Assembly (NCBI RefSeq): GCF_012913485.1
Contig: NZ_CP051774.1
Span: forward strand, 3,348,001-3,412,000
DNA length: 64,000 bases
Direction: 5' to 3'
DNA from: Luteolibacter luteus
Lineage (GTDB): Bacteria > Verrucomicrobiota > Verrucomicrobiia > Verrucomicrobiales > Akkermansiaceae
The notes under the pieces are model-generated. The model did not search any database. It was not told the origin of the DNA and saw nothing but the letters and a program-made list of their open reading frames with translations. Positions 8,452 through 16,973 of the stretch are shown piece by piece. The position numbers and the translations under genes are program-made. How positions within the stretch are numbered: the first letter of the stretch is position 1; every line of letters starts with the position of its first letter.

Positions 8452-9390
8452 ATGGATGCCAATCAGAATAGAAGAGAGTTCAAGTTCGTGCTCCCGCCTC
8501 ATTTGCAGGGGGTGCTTCGCGCGCGCGTTGCCGAGATGATGGTGGCCGACCGCGGCGCGGAAGGCGGCTATCCGGTGCTCTCCGAATATTTCGATACCGA
8601 CGAGCGCAGCAGCTACTGGCAGAAGCAGATGGGGGTGCCGAACCGCCGGCGCATCCGCAGCCGCGTCTATGGACAGCGGGACGGAGCGATCCCTCCGAGT
8701 GCCTTCATTGAGGTGAAGCACAAGCTGGATGGAGTGACGGTGAAACGCCGGGTCTCCGTGGGGCTCGATGAGCTGACCCAATTTTCCCAAGGCGAGCTTC
8801 CTGCGCGGGAGAGCTATGCCTCCGCGACCGATGAGCGTGTCTTCGCCGAGATCCGTGACCTGGTGAACGGCCGCGAGCGCAAGCCGGTGGTGCAGATCCG
8901 CTATCATCGCTATGCCTTCGATAGCGGTCCGGAAGGGACCATCCGCATCACCTTCGACCTCGATCCGCGTTGCCGTTTCCGGCTGATCCCGCTGACTCCG
9001 GATGATCCGGACTTCGAGCTTCCGCTGCTGGAACCGGGCTCCGCCATCATGGAAGTGAAGACCATCGGCCCCGTGCCGTACTGGTTCCGGAATATCATCG
9101 GGGAGTTCAATCTCGTGCCGCGTGGCTTCAGCAAGTACACGGCCGCGCTGGAGATGTATGAATTCAAGCAACGGCAGGCTCCGAGGCCGGAGCCGCCGAA
9201 GACCCAATCGGTCGTGCCGCCGCCACGGAAGACGCAGGCGCGCCAGTTGGATGAAAAGGGGCGCGTGCGTCCTACCCCGACGGCAAGCTTGCCGCGTCGT
9301 GCCGGGGCCGCCAAAGAAGATCGCCCGGGTGTGCTTGGCCAATGGATCATGCGGATCGCGTCTCTTTTTCAGGCGCAGAAAGTCCGCTGA
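8452..9390 (+). CDS. VTC-domain polyphosphate polymerase
   Basis: 312 residues, no signal peptide. The VTC (CYTH-superfamily tunnel) domain fills most of the protein: RREFKFVLPP, GGYPVLSEYFDTDERSSYW, RRRIRSRVYG, FIEVKHKLDGVTVKRR, PVVQIRYHRYAF, IRITFDLDPRC and IMEVKTIGPVPYWFRNI. The basic and acidic residues in these strands are those that bind ATP, metal and phosphate chains in the family. Known members polymerise inorganic polyphosphate from ATP. The C-terminal ~70 residues are proline- and basic-rich and probably disordered. The next genes encode a DUF4956 membrane protein (49 bases on) and a porin, a common arrangement for VTC-type genes, so one operon is likely. Confidence 0.9.
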   Translation: MDANQNRREFKFVLPPHLQGVLRARVAEMMVADRGAEGGYPVLSEYFDTDERSSYWQKQMGVPNRRRIRSRVYGQRDGAIPPSAFIEVKHKLDGVTVKRRVSVGLDELTQFSQGELPARESYASATDERVFAEIRDLVNGRERKPVVQIRYHRYAFDSGPEGTIRITFDLDPRCRFRLIPLTPDDPDFELPLLEPGSAIMEVKTIGPVPYWFRNIIGEFNLVPRGFSKYTAALEMYEFKQRQAPRPEPPKTQSVVPPPRKTQARQLDEKGRVRPTPTASLPRRAGAAKEDRPGVLGQWIMRIASLFQAQKVR

Positions 9391-9439
9391 TTTTTGCCAA
9401 GTAATCTAGGCCCACCCCCGTTTCCTCAAAAGACCCAGC

Positions 9440-10192
9440 ATGTACTCATTCGACGCCCTTTTCGCGCTTGGCAGCAAGTTGCTTGCCCAAGCTCCCTCGC
9501 CGATCCTTGACGGATTGTTCAAATTTGCTCCCGCGGCCGATGGCAGCAAGTCGCCGCTGGAGGTGGTGGTTGCCATTGGGATCAGCCTCGCACTGAATCT
9601 CCTGATCGCGGTGATCTACCGGCGGACCTACAAGGGAACCCGCTATTCCCAAGACTACGTGCAGACGCTGATCATGATCGGCGTGGTGACGACGATCCTG
9701 ATCATGGTGGTGGCGAACAACGGGGCGATCGCCTTCGGCATGTTTGCGGCTTTCTCGGTGATCCGCTTCCGCAGAACGCTGGGGCAATCGCGCGACCTTG
9801 CGTTCGTGTTCCTCGCGATGGCGATCGGCATGGTGGTCGGCGCGGGCAAGTATGACATGGCGGTGATCATCACGGTGATCGTCGGTCTCGCGGTGATCGT
9901 CCTGACGAAGACGGATGCCTTCGCGCCGCGCCGTGCCTCGCACATGCTGACGCTGCGGATGACCAGCGACATGGATTTCGAGAAGCTGCTGGAACCGGTC
10001 TTCAATGAATTCACGGACCGCGTGGAGCTGGTGAGCGTGTCTTCCGCCCAAGCCGGGATGATGACCGAGCTGCGCTATGGCATGCAGCTGAAGCTGGGCG
10101 TGAGCACGCCGAAGCTGCTGGAGGCGCTGCACCTCGTCTGCGGGAACAACCGCGTGATCCTGACCCCGACCGGCAACGAGCTCGACGCTTGA
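9440..10192 (+). CDS. DUF4956 integral membrane protein
   Basis: 250 residues. Four membrane segments are visible: VVVAIGISLALNLLIAVIY, LIMIGVVTTILIMVVAN, the AIAFGMFAAFSVIRF region with LAFVFLAMAIGMVVGAG, and MAVIITVIVGLAVIVL. A soluble C-terminal ferredoxin-like or ACT-like region of about 80 residues follows. The RFRRTLGQSRDLAFVF loop is typical of DUF4956. Members often sit beside VTC polyphosphate polymerases and CotH-like kinases, which suggests a membrane partner in polyphosphate handling. It lies 49 bases after the polymerase gene and 41 bases before the porin. The activity itself is unknown. Confidence 0.88.
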   Translation: MYSFDALFALGSKLLAQAPSPILDGLFKFAPAADGSKSPLEVVVAIGISLALNLLIAVIYRRTYKGTRYSQDYVQTLIMIGVVTTILIMVVANNGAIAFGMFAAFSVIRFRRTLGQSRDLAFVFLAMAIGMVVGAGKYDMAVIITVIVGLAVIVLTKTDAFAPRRASHMLTLRMTSDMDFEKLLEPVFNEFTDRVELVSVSSAQAGMMTELRYGMQLKLGVSTPKLLEALHLVCGNNRVILTPTGNELDA

Positions 10193-10233
10193 GCTGCCTG
10201 AGTCCTGTCTGACTTCCAAACCCAAGCAGCTTG

Positions 10234-11682
10234 ATGAAAACCCTCGCCCGCATTGCTTTCCTGTCCTGCCTCGCCGTCGCAATGACGCCGGCGGACCTCC
10301 GAGCCCAAGACGCCCAAGAGCCCCACAAGGAGCACAAGTCGAAGGACGGAAAAAAGAAGGATGGGAAGAAAGGGAAGGGGAAGAAGAACAAGGATAAGGA
10401 CAAGGCCAAGAAGCACGAGGAGGTGGCACCTGCTGCTTCCGGCGATGGCGCGGTGGCGGGAACTGCCACGGATGCCCCGACGGATGCGAAGGGTGCGGTG
10501 GTCGAGCCGGCTCCGGCGATCGAGCACAAGAACAATGGCGACTGGTGCGCCTGGCTGAATGACAAGCCGGGCCTGCTTTACGAAAACAAGGATAACCCTT
10601 GGATCGACTCCTTCGAGGTTGGCGGACGTTTCCACTATCAGGCTGCATCGATCGAAGGCACCGACGTCAACGGTCTCGATTTCAACGACAAGTACGACGA
10701 GTATCGTAGGCTTCGCCTGGAGACGAAGACGGGCTTCCTTCGCTACTTCACCGCCGAGATCAACGTGAACCTGGTGAAGGATGATCGCTTCCGCGATGAC
10801 TTCTACTCGGATCTCGAGTGGGGCTATGACCGCTTCGACGAGGCATCGATCGAGTTCGACCTTCACAAGGCGATCGGAGAGCGAGGTCCCTTCGACGACA
10901 TCAAGATCAAGTATGGCCGGATGAAGCTCAAGATGTCGGAGGAGATCCACATGTCCTCCAACGAGATTTACACGATCGAGCGCTCCGGCATCGCCGACAA
11001 GCTGGGCGGGAACCAGAGTCGCCCGACGGGAGCGACGCTGGAGCTTGAAAAGGGTGACTGGAAGCTGGTGACCGGCGTCTATAGCGCCGAGGACGATGCG
11101 GATTTCATCGGCGGCTGGAATGACGGGCAGTTCTACTACGGCAGCTTGGAATGGAAGGCGACGAACGACTTCCGCCTGTTGCTCGACTACAGCCAGAACG
11201 ATCTGGATGACAAGCCGGTGGTGGATGACGCGCTCGGCTATGCATGGGCGGCCTCTCTTTCCGCGATCTACGAGAAGAAGAATTGGGGCATCATCACCGA
11301 GGCCATCTATGGTGACAACGGTGGTGCGAATGGCCTGATCGCCCGTCGCCAAGGTGATTTCCACGCCTTCGTGGTGATGCCGTGGTATTGGATCATCGAG
11401 GACAGGCTGCAGGTCGTCCTGCAGTATCAATACCTTCATTCATCCGAGTCGCAGGGTCTCCAGATCCCGACCCGCTATGTGCGTGCGGACCATGAGAATC
11501 CAGCGGTGGACGTGGACAATGGCCGCGGCAGCGAGCATCACTACCTCTACGGCGGCCTGAACTACCACATCTGCCGTGACCGCATCAAATTGATGGGTGG
11601 CGTTGCTTACGATGATCTGACGACCCGCCGTAGTGATGTGAAGGCGCTGACCTACCAGATCGCGCTGCGGACCTCATTTTGA
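10234..11682 (+). CDS. Outer-membrane porin (OprO/OprP-like) with a lysine-rich N-terminus
   Basis: 482 residues from the ATG at 10234. A signal peptide ending near DLRAQD is followed by a striking lysine/aspartate/glycine-rich stretch at about residues 29-65 (EHKSKDGKKKDGKKGKGKKN...) and an Ala/Pro-rich linker. From about residue 120 the chain alternates strands and turns in a porin-like pattern: FEVGGRFHYQAAS, RRLRLETKTGF, IKIKYGRMKLKMSEE, DFRLLLDYSQND and a C-terminal phenylalanine (IALRTSF), the usual barrel assembly signal. It resembles phosphate-selective porins. Its place behind a polyphosphate polymerase suggests phosphate or polyphosphate traffic. The basic tail could bind polyphosphate; that is inference. 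Confidence 0.8.
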   Translation: MKTLARIAFLSCLAVAMTPADLRAQDAQEPHKEHKSKDGKKKDGKKGKGKKNKDKDKAKKHEEVAPAASGDGAVAGTATDAPTDAKGAVVEPAPAIEHKNNGDWCAWLNDKPGLLYENKDNPWIDSFEVGGRFHYQAASIEGTDVNGLDFNDKYDEYRRLRLETKTGFLRYFTAEINVNLVKDDRFRDDFYSDLEWGYDRFDEASIEFDLHKAIGERGPFDDIKIKYGRMKLKMSEEIHMSSNEIYTIERSGIADKLGGNQSRPTGATLELEKGDWKLVTGVYSAEDDADFIGGWNDGQFYYGSLEWKATNDFRLLLDYSQNDLDDKPVVDDALGYAWAASLSAIYEKKNWGIITEAIYGDNGGANGLIARRQGDFHAFVVMPWYWIIEDRLQVVLQYQYLHSSESQGLQIPTRYVRADHENPAVDVDNGRGSEHHYLYGGLNYHICRDRIKLMGGVAYDDLTTRRSDVKALTYQIALRTSF

Positions 11683-11705
11683 TTTTCGCGGGGAGCCGCG
11701 GGCAC

Positions 11706-11741
11706 AAAAAAGCTGCCGGAAACCTTTCGGCCCCCGGCAGC
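11706..11741 (-). terminator. Rho-independent terminator of the M60-peptidase gene
   Basis: Read on the minus strand, GCTGCCGG (11741-11734) pairs with CCGGCAGC (11719-11712) and is followed by six T residues (11711-11706). It lies about 20 bases past the stop of the leftward M60 gene and faces the end of the porin gene. Confidence 0.85.
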
Positions 11742-11762
11742 AATTCGCGGTGACTTGAGACC

Positions 11763-14700
11763 TCAGGGTGTCACCGAGATGTTGTCGAACGACGAGGTAT
11801 TCATCGTCGTGGTGCTGCCGCTGCCGACGGCAAGGCCGATGTAGCAGCTGGTGGCGAAGGACACGGTGGTGGAGCCCACGTTCGTCCATGAAGTTCCATT
11901 GGAGCTGCGGTAGGCGGTGATGGTGGTGCCGCTCCGCACGAGGCGGACCCAGACATTGGGCACGGTGCCATTACTGCTATTGGTCGTAGTGGTGCTGCTG
12001 CCCGCGGTGGTCCTGCGGGACCAGCGGTAGGCCGCGGTGCCGTGGACTCCCATGAAGATATTCCGGGAGTTGGCGGCGAGGGTATCGCGGATCATCACGC
12101 CGACCCGTGCCGAGGTGCCGGTAGAGCCGAGCGCCGGGATGCGCGCCGTGATTTCGCCGTCCCCGCTGAGCGCCTGGTAGGTGAAGCGGAAGCCGTCGGC
12201 AGTGCCTCCGATCACGCCCGCGCCGTTCAGGGTGTGGGTGCTGCCGAAGAATTCGGAGCGTCCCGCCAGGCCGGTGGTGCCGATGTCCGCGGTGATCCAA
12301 GGGAGCGGGTAGGCAGTGACCGAGACATTGTCGAAGGTGGCAGTGCCAAGTACGGCGTCGTCCGTACTTAGCACGGGCAACCCGATGCTGATGGTGCTGC
12401 CCAGCGTGATCGTAGCCTGGCCGACCTGGGTCCATGCCGTGCCATTGGCGGAGACATAGGAAGTGATCAGGTTTCCGGAGCGGGTGAGGCGGACCCAGTT
12501 GTCAGGGAAGGCATTGAGTGCAGGCCCGGAGACGCTGGAGCTGCTGCCGCCGGTGGTGGCCCGGTATTGCATGGCGAAGCCATTTCCCGGGGTGACCACG
12601 ATCATCGCGTGCGCGGAGTTTGCCGCGGAGGTATCGCGGATCATCACGCCGGCCTTCGCCCACTGGTGGGTGTTGGTTTGCGAGGTGACGCGCGCGCGGA
12701 TCTCGCCATCGCCCGTCATGGTGGTGGAGACGAATTGGAACTCGTCCGAGGTTCCCCAGATGTCCGCGCCGCTGCCGCTGATGGTGTAGACGCCACCGCT
12801 ATAACTGCTGCTGCCGGCCACGCCGACGGCACCGATGTCCGCACCGGTCCATCCGGAAGGCAGGCTGCCACCGGTGACGGAAACCGTGGACACACTCGAA
12901 TCCGCCGTGGAGCCGGAGAGCCCGTAGACCACGCGTGCCTTCAGCGGATGCGATCCGATGACGGAGGTGTTCAGCGTGGTGGTGTAGGGAGGCGTGTAGT
13001 CTTCCGCGATGACTGCGCTACCATCGAGGAATTGCACCTTGGTGATGTTGTTGCCGTTGTCGGTGACTGTCGCGGCAGCGGGGATGGCCGCGGGTGCGCT
13101 GTAGCTCGCGCCATTCGATGGTGAGGTCAGCGTGATCGATGGGGCTGCAGGTGCCGGGGTGCTCAGCGAAATCCCGGGCGCAGCCGGAACCAGTGCGGAA
13201 CCCGGGACGACCGCCCGCGTGATGCCGGGGCCTGACCATGCTACTGCCAGGTGATCACCGCCGCCGCCTTCCGATTGGACGGCCTCGATGTAGTAGGGGT
13301 AACCCGCGATGAGGAACTTCGGAGCGGACTTCTGCGTGCTTTTCTCATCCCAGGATTGGAAGCCGGTCCAACCGCCCACGATGGCGATGTCTTCTTTGCC
13401 GGAAGAACTTGCCGAGCTGCTGAGCGAGAGCCGCGAGTCATCGTCCGATGCGATCCAGAAGGTATAGAGGCCCGTGACCGGCGGGATGATCCAGCCGCTC
13501 AGGCGGCGTGTGTAGTTGTCCGCCACGTTCTGCGCGGTGGTGAAGGATGTCTGGTAGCCGGTGAAGACGGGGGTGCCGGCGGTGGTGTTCCAGCCGGTCC
13601 ATCTTTCCTCACGCACGCCGAGGCTTGCGTTGGCGTAGACCGTCACCTGTCCGTAGCCGGATTGGCCTGCGCTATCTGTCACGCGCACGGTAAGCTGATA
13701 GGCGGCCGGTGAACCGAGCGAGCCGGGGGTCTGCAGCGTGACTTGGCCGGAGGCATTGATCGCGAAGATCCCGCTGCCGTTGCCTGCCGTGATCGCCCAG
13801 GAAGAAGCGGTGCGGGAGGGGTCCAGCGTGGCGGTTGCCGTGCCGAGCACGGTGCCGCTGCTCATGGCGGAAGTCGCAGTGAAAAGCTTGCCGGCCACCA
13901 CCGGAGTGTCCGGGGTGTTGGTGATGTTCACCGTGAAGCTCCGCGTGATCGTATGGCGCGTGCCGCTGAACGGAATGCCATTGCCGGACGCGGTTACCGT
14001 GAGCGAATAGGAGGCAGCACGCTCGTAGTCGATCGAGAAGACCCGCAGCTCGCCGGTAAAGGGATCGATGCTGAAGTCGCCGTTCGTGTCACCCGCGGTG
14101 ATCGCATAGGTGTGGGTCTCGCCCGGGTCGGGATCGGTCACGCTGAAATCGTGGATCAGGGTGCCCTGCGGCGTGTCCTCGGCGAGCGAGATGGTGCCGG
14201 GATTGCTGATCGCGGTCATTGCCGAGTTGTCGTTCCATACGGGATAGCCGCGGGAGCTGATCAGGTCCTTCACCGATTGGGTGATCTCATAGCCCTTGCC
14301 CGTGACGCCGAGGCCGTAGCGCTGGAAGTAGGTGTCGAGGTTCCGCCCGGTGGCATCGCAGAAAAGGATGTAGAAGCGGTTACGCTTGAAGTTGGGATCG
14401 CTGGTACTGAGGTTCTTGATGTCCAGATCCGTGGAACCGCCCGGGTTCTGCAAGTAGTTCATCAAGCGTCCCAGTGCGGTCTTGTAGGCGGTCCAGCCGA
14501 AGGCTTCGGAGATATTGTAGTAGAAGTCGTAGACCGTTTCCCCGGTGTCGTTTGCCGGATCTCCCTCGCAGGCCGTCTGCCAGGTTTGTTGCGTGGCAGG
14601 CAGAGCGAGGTATTGGGCGCGGCGGGCGATGCGCTCGCTGGCATCCAGCGAGGGATGCGAGCTGTTGTCCCAGGCGGTCCGCTTGTGGACCATGTTGTAG

Positions 14701-16577
14701 ATCATGCCCGGCAGCAGGTTCACATCCGCTTCTGCATGCGTCGGGATGACGAAGGCGCCGTCGAAGTCGTCCTGATAGCCGTGGCCGAGCTCGTGGTAGT
14801 TGCCCCAGGAGCCGTTCTTCATCGGGTTGTTGAGGAACTCGTCCCCGCCGACGCCCCAGCCCGCCTCGATCGGGTAGCCGGCATAGGCCGCGCCGTAGGC
14901 CACGTAACGTGCGCTTGCGATTGCTTCCCCGCGCTTCCGCCAGGCACTATAGCCATAGTATTCGTCGCCGATGTCCATGACCGTCTTCCAGTGGTTCGCC
15001 ACCTGGGTCGGATTGCTCAGCGCCGCGAGTTGCGAGCGCTCGACATAGATCACCAGCTTCTCGGTCTTGATGAAGCCGTAGGGAGCCGGGTTGTTCTTCA
15101 GCGTGCTGTTCCACTCCGTGTCCGTATTCACGCCAAGGGTGAAAGCGGGTGCGGGCAGTGCACCATCAACGGTGACATTGAAGGTGCCTAGGCTGGAGTT
15201 CGCGGGTACCAGGATGGTGACCAGGCCGCCCAGCACGTGGCCGGTCTGCGTGGTGGTGGCAGCCAGCGACACGCGGCGCCAGAGCTTGGGATAGAAGGTC
15301 CATGTGCCTTGGTTCCAGATCTGGTCCTCGCTCCCGTTCGGGGAGATGTGGGCCTGCAATCCCGCTGCGGTTTTGTCGGAGGGAATCGTGATCGTGATCG
15401 TCGCGCCCGGTGCGGCGTAGACGCCGGTCTCGATGCGGGTCGGCTTGCCACCTTGGTTCATGTAGAAATCGGCGGGCGTGTTGCCATTCACCGATACCGT
15501 CCGGCTGACGGTGCTGCCTGCCAGCGGCGTGCCGGGGAAATCATTCGCGCTGGGGTGGGCGAAGAGCTGGCCCGGCGTCAGGGTATCGAACTTGTTCGAT
15601 TGATAGCGCGTCAGCATCGCTTGAACGGGCTGCGAGCTTTTCACGACCGGTGAGGCTTGGGTGGGGGCGATCGTGCCGTAGTGCGAGCCGTCTCCCAGCG
15701 TCTCCATGTCCGCATTCAGCGCGGTGACATTGGTCCGCACGGCGAGCACTTGGTCGATGCTATTGGCCGCGATCGTCTTGTCCGCGAGCGAGAGAGTGAT
15801 GAGCCCTTCTTCGTCGCGGATCAGGTCGCCGCTGCCATTCAGCGCGCTGTAGTAGGCGGAAGGCGCGGTGCCCGGAACGGTGAAGGGGCTTGCTCCACCC
15901 CAGCCGCTGCCGCTGTAGGTGAGGCCGAAAGGTCCCATCACCGCAAAGGCATCGGCGCTCGGCGTAGCCCCCAGTGCCCATGGCGTGGCCCCGCACACGA
16001 TGCCGCCGCCGGCGGCCGTGAAAGTTTGGATCTTGGTCACCGCGGCGGCGCTGTAGCCCGAGTGCCAATCGAAGACGAAGACATCCACGCCGCTAAGGTC
16101 GTTGGCGGAGGAGGACATTGCCGTGGTCACGCTCTTGGTGAGGTAGCCGCGGCTGGTCCAGAAGCTGGTCGAGACACCGGAGCCGCAACCGACCGTGATC
16201 GTCGATGGCGTGGTCTTGCGGCTCGCCCATTTCACGGAGGCTTCCAGCAGCAGCGGCATCGAATCGCTGCCGCCGAAGATCGGACCGTTGTGGGAAAAGG
16301 CGACGGCCCGTGCAGTGGTGCTGGTGGTGCCGTCGTTGTAGCGGCCTGCAGCCATCATCGCCACGCCGCCCGAGTCCATCAGGACCGGGAAGGAGGATTT
16401 GCCATGACGTGCCACGCTGCCGGGGGAGCCCCAGCCGGACACGGGTTGCCCGGCGGAAGTGCCGGTGATCTCGGCGAAATCGCCGGGGATGGTTGCCTGG
16501 GCGAGGGCGTGCCCGCCGCACAGAACCGATGCCGCCGCGAAGAGGGCGACGAATCGGGATCGGATGCTTCTTTTCAT
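11763..16577 (-). CDS. Giant secreted M60-like (enhancin-type) peptidase with cadherin, PA14 and Ig-like modules
   Basis: 1604 residues from the ATG at 16577, which starts a signal peptide ending near GGHALAQ; the frame stays open upstream to 16691. An N-terminal region of about 350 residues lacks a clear name. A peptidase M60 region follows, with WGNYHELGHGYQDDFDG and a later acidic residue in PTHAEADVN, the HExGH...E zincin site of enhancin/mucinase enzymes. Then come a cadherin-like repeat (FSVTDPDPGETHTYAITAGD), a PA14-like module (GLYTFWIASDDDSRLSLS), a bacterial Ig-like domain (PSNGASYSAP) and two related C-terminal lectin-like repeats (GDGEIRARV / GDGEITARI). M60 enzymes cut glycosylated proteins such as mucins. 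A surface glycoprotein-degrading role is inferred. Confidence 0.88.
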   Translation of the reverse strand: MKRSIRSRFVALFAAASVLCGGHALAQATIPGDFAEITGTSAGQPVSGWGSPGSVARHGKSSFPVLMDSGGVAMMAAGRYNDGTTSTTARAVAFSHNGPIFGGSDSMPLLLEASVKWASRKTTPSTITVGCGSGVSTSFWTSRGYLTKSVTTAMSSSANDLSGVDVFVFDWHSGYSAAAVTKIQTFTAAGGGIVCGATPWALGATPSADAFAVMGPFGLTYSGSGWGGASPFTVPGTAPSAYYSALNGSGDLIRDEEGLITLSLADKTIAANSIDQVLAVRTNVTALNADMETLGDGSHYGTIAPTQASPVVKSSQPVQAMLTRYQSNKFDTLTPGQLFAHPSANDFPGTPLAGSTVSRTVSVNGNTPADFYMNQGGKPTRIETGVYAAPGATITITIPSDKTAAGLQAHISPNGSEDQIWNQGTWTFYPKLWRRVSLAATTTQTGHVLGGLVTILVPANSSLGTFNVTVDGALPAPAFTLGVNTDTEWNSTLKNNPAPYGFIKTEKLVIYVERSQLAALSNPTQVANHWKTVMDIGDEYYGYSAWRKRGEAIASARYVAYGAAYAGYPIEAGWGVGGDEFLNNPMKNGSWGNYHELGHGYQDDFDGAFVIPTHAEADVNLLPGMIYNMVHKRTAWDNSSHPSLDASERIARRAQYLALPATQQTWQTACEGDPANDTGETVYDFYYNISEAFGWTAYKTALGRLMNYLQNPGGSTDLDIKNLSTSDPNFKRNRFYILFCDATGRNLDTYFQRYGLGVTGKGYEITQSVKDLISSRGYPVWNDNSAMTAISNPGTISLAEDTPQGTLIHDFSVTDPDPGETHTYAITAGDTNGDFSIDPFTGELRVFSIDYERAASYSLTVTASGNGIPFSGTRHTITRSFTVNITNTPDTPVVAGKLFTATSAMSSGTVLGTATATLDPSRTASSWAITAGNGSGIFAINASGQVTLQTPGSLGSPAAYQLTVRVTDSAGQSGYGQVTVYANASLGVREERWTGWNTTAGTPVFTGYQTSFTTAQNVADNYTRRLSGWIIPPVTGLYTFWIASDDDSRLSLSSSASSSGKEDIAIVGGWTGFQSWDEKSTQKSAPKFLIAGYPYYIEAVQSEGGGGDHLAVAWSGPGITRAVVPGSALVPAAPGISLSTPAPAAPSITLTSPSNGASYSAPAAIPAAATVTDNGNNITKVQFLDGSAVIAEDYTPPYTTTLNTSVIGSHPLKARVVYGLSGSTADSSVSTVSVTGGSLPSGWTGADIGAVGVAGSSSYSGGVYTISGSGADIWGTSDEFQFVSTTMTGDGEIRARVTSQTNTHQWAKAGVMIRDTSAANSAHAMIVVTPGNGFAMQYRATTGGSSSSVSGPALNAFPDNWVRLTRSGNLITSYVSANGTAWTQVGQATITLGSTISIGLPVLSTDDAVLGTATFDNVSVTAYPLPWITADIGTTGLAGRSEFFGSTHTLNGAGVIGGTADGFRFTYQALSGDGEITARIPALGSTGTSARVGVMIRDTLAANSRNIFMGVHGTAAYRWSRRTTAGSSTTTTNSSNGTVPNVWVRLVRSGTTITAYRSSNGTSWTNVGSTTVSFATSCYIGLAVGSGSTTTMNTSSFDNISVTP

Positions 16578-16817
16578 TTTCGGGGTTTTATCGAGGTCTG
16601 AGGGGGGTGGTTCAGAGGCAAGGGGGGACAGCAGGAAAACGTCGAAAGCCGCCGCGAAGAGCCGACCAAGCGAAGGCTCGCGGTCCCTCAAAACGTGAGG
16701 GAATTAGCCTTTGATGGCTTGGGAAAGAGGAAGAAAGGTCTCGATTTTGAGCTGAATATGTCAGCTATGGCTCGAAAACACGCAGGGGATCGCTCGGTCG
16801 AAAGTGATCCAGTTGAA

Positions 16818-16840
16818 TTTTGGCAGAAAAGTTGCCAAAA
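16818..16840. promoter_or_regulatory. Inverted repeat TTTTGGCA/TGCCAAAA upstream of the M60 gene
   Basis: TTTTGGCA (16818-16825) and TGCCAAAA (16833-16840) are perfect arms around a 7-base spacer, about 240 bases upstream of the leftward M60 start. The surrounding 16578-16973 stretch (396 bases) is AT-richer than its flanks and has no convincing gene. It may be an operator or an RNA hairpin. The second hairpin in the same gap is listed separately. Confidence 0.35.
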
Positions 16841-16921
16841 ATTGATTCGTCAACTCATTTGCGAATCACGACGGAGGCTCATACCTCTCAAAATCAGACA
16901 TTTAGACTGAAAGAAATCCAT

Positions 16922-16946
16922 CAAATGCGCTACGACGGCGCATTTG
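16922..16946 (-). terminator. Hairpin CAAATGCGC/GCGCATTTG just past the TPR gene
   Basis: Perfect 9-base arms (16922-16930 and 16938-16946) enclose a 7-base loop, 27 bases beyond the stop of the leftward TPR gene. The tail on the minus strand (ATGGATTTCTTTC) is only moderately T-rich, so an imperfect terminator or a 3'-end stabilising hairpin is likely. Confidence 0.45.
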
Positions 16947-16973
16947 TCATACAGAAAATTTTCAGGCCCTTTT

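Noticed and set aside
8119-9342. Minus-strand 407-residue open frame over the VTC gene
   Set aside because: It is antisense to VTC-domain motifs and has no recognisable domain.
10075-11439. Minus-strand 454-residue open frame over the porin gene
   Set aside because: Shadow of the porin: repetitive Val/Ile/Arg sequence with no family and no start context.
13743-15191. Plus-strand 482-residue open frame inside the M60 gene
   Set aside because: Antisense to the HELGH peptidase region; no motif of its own.
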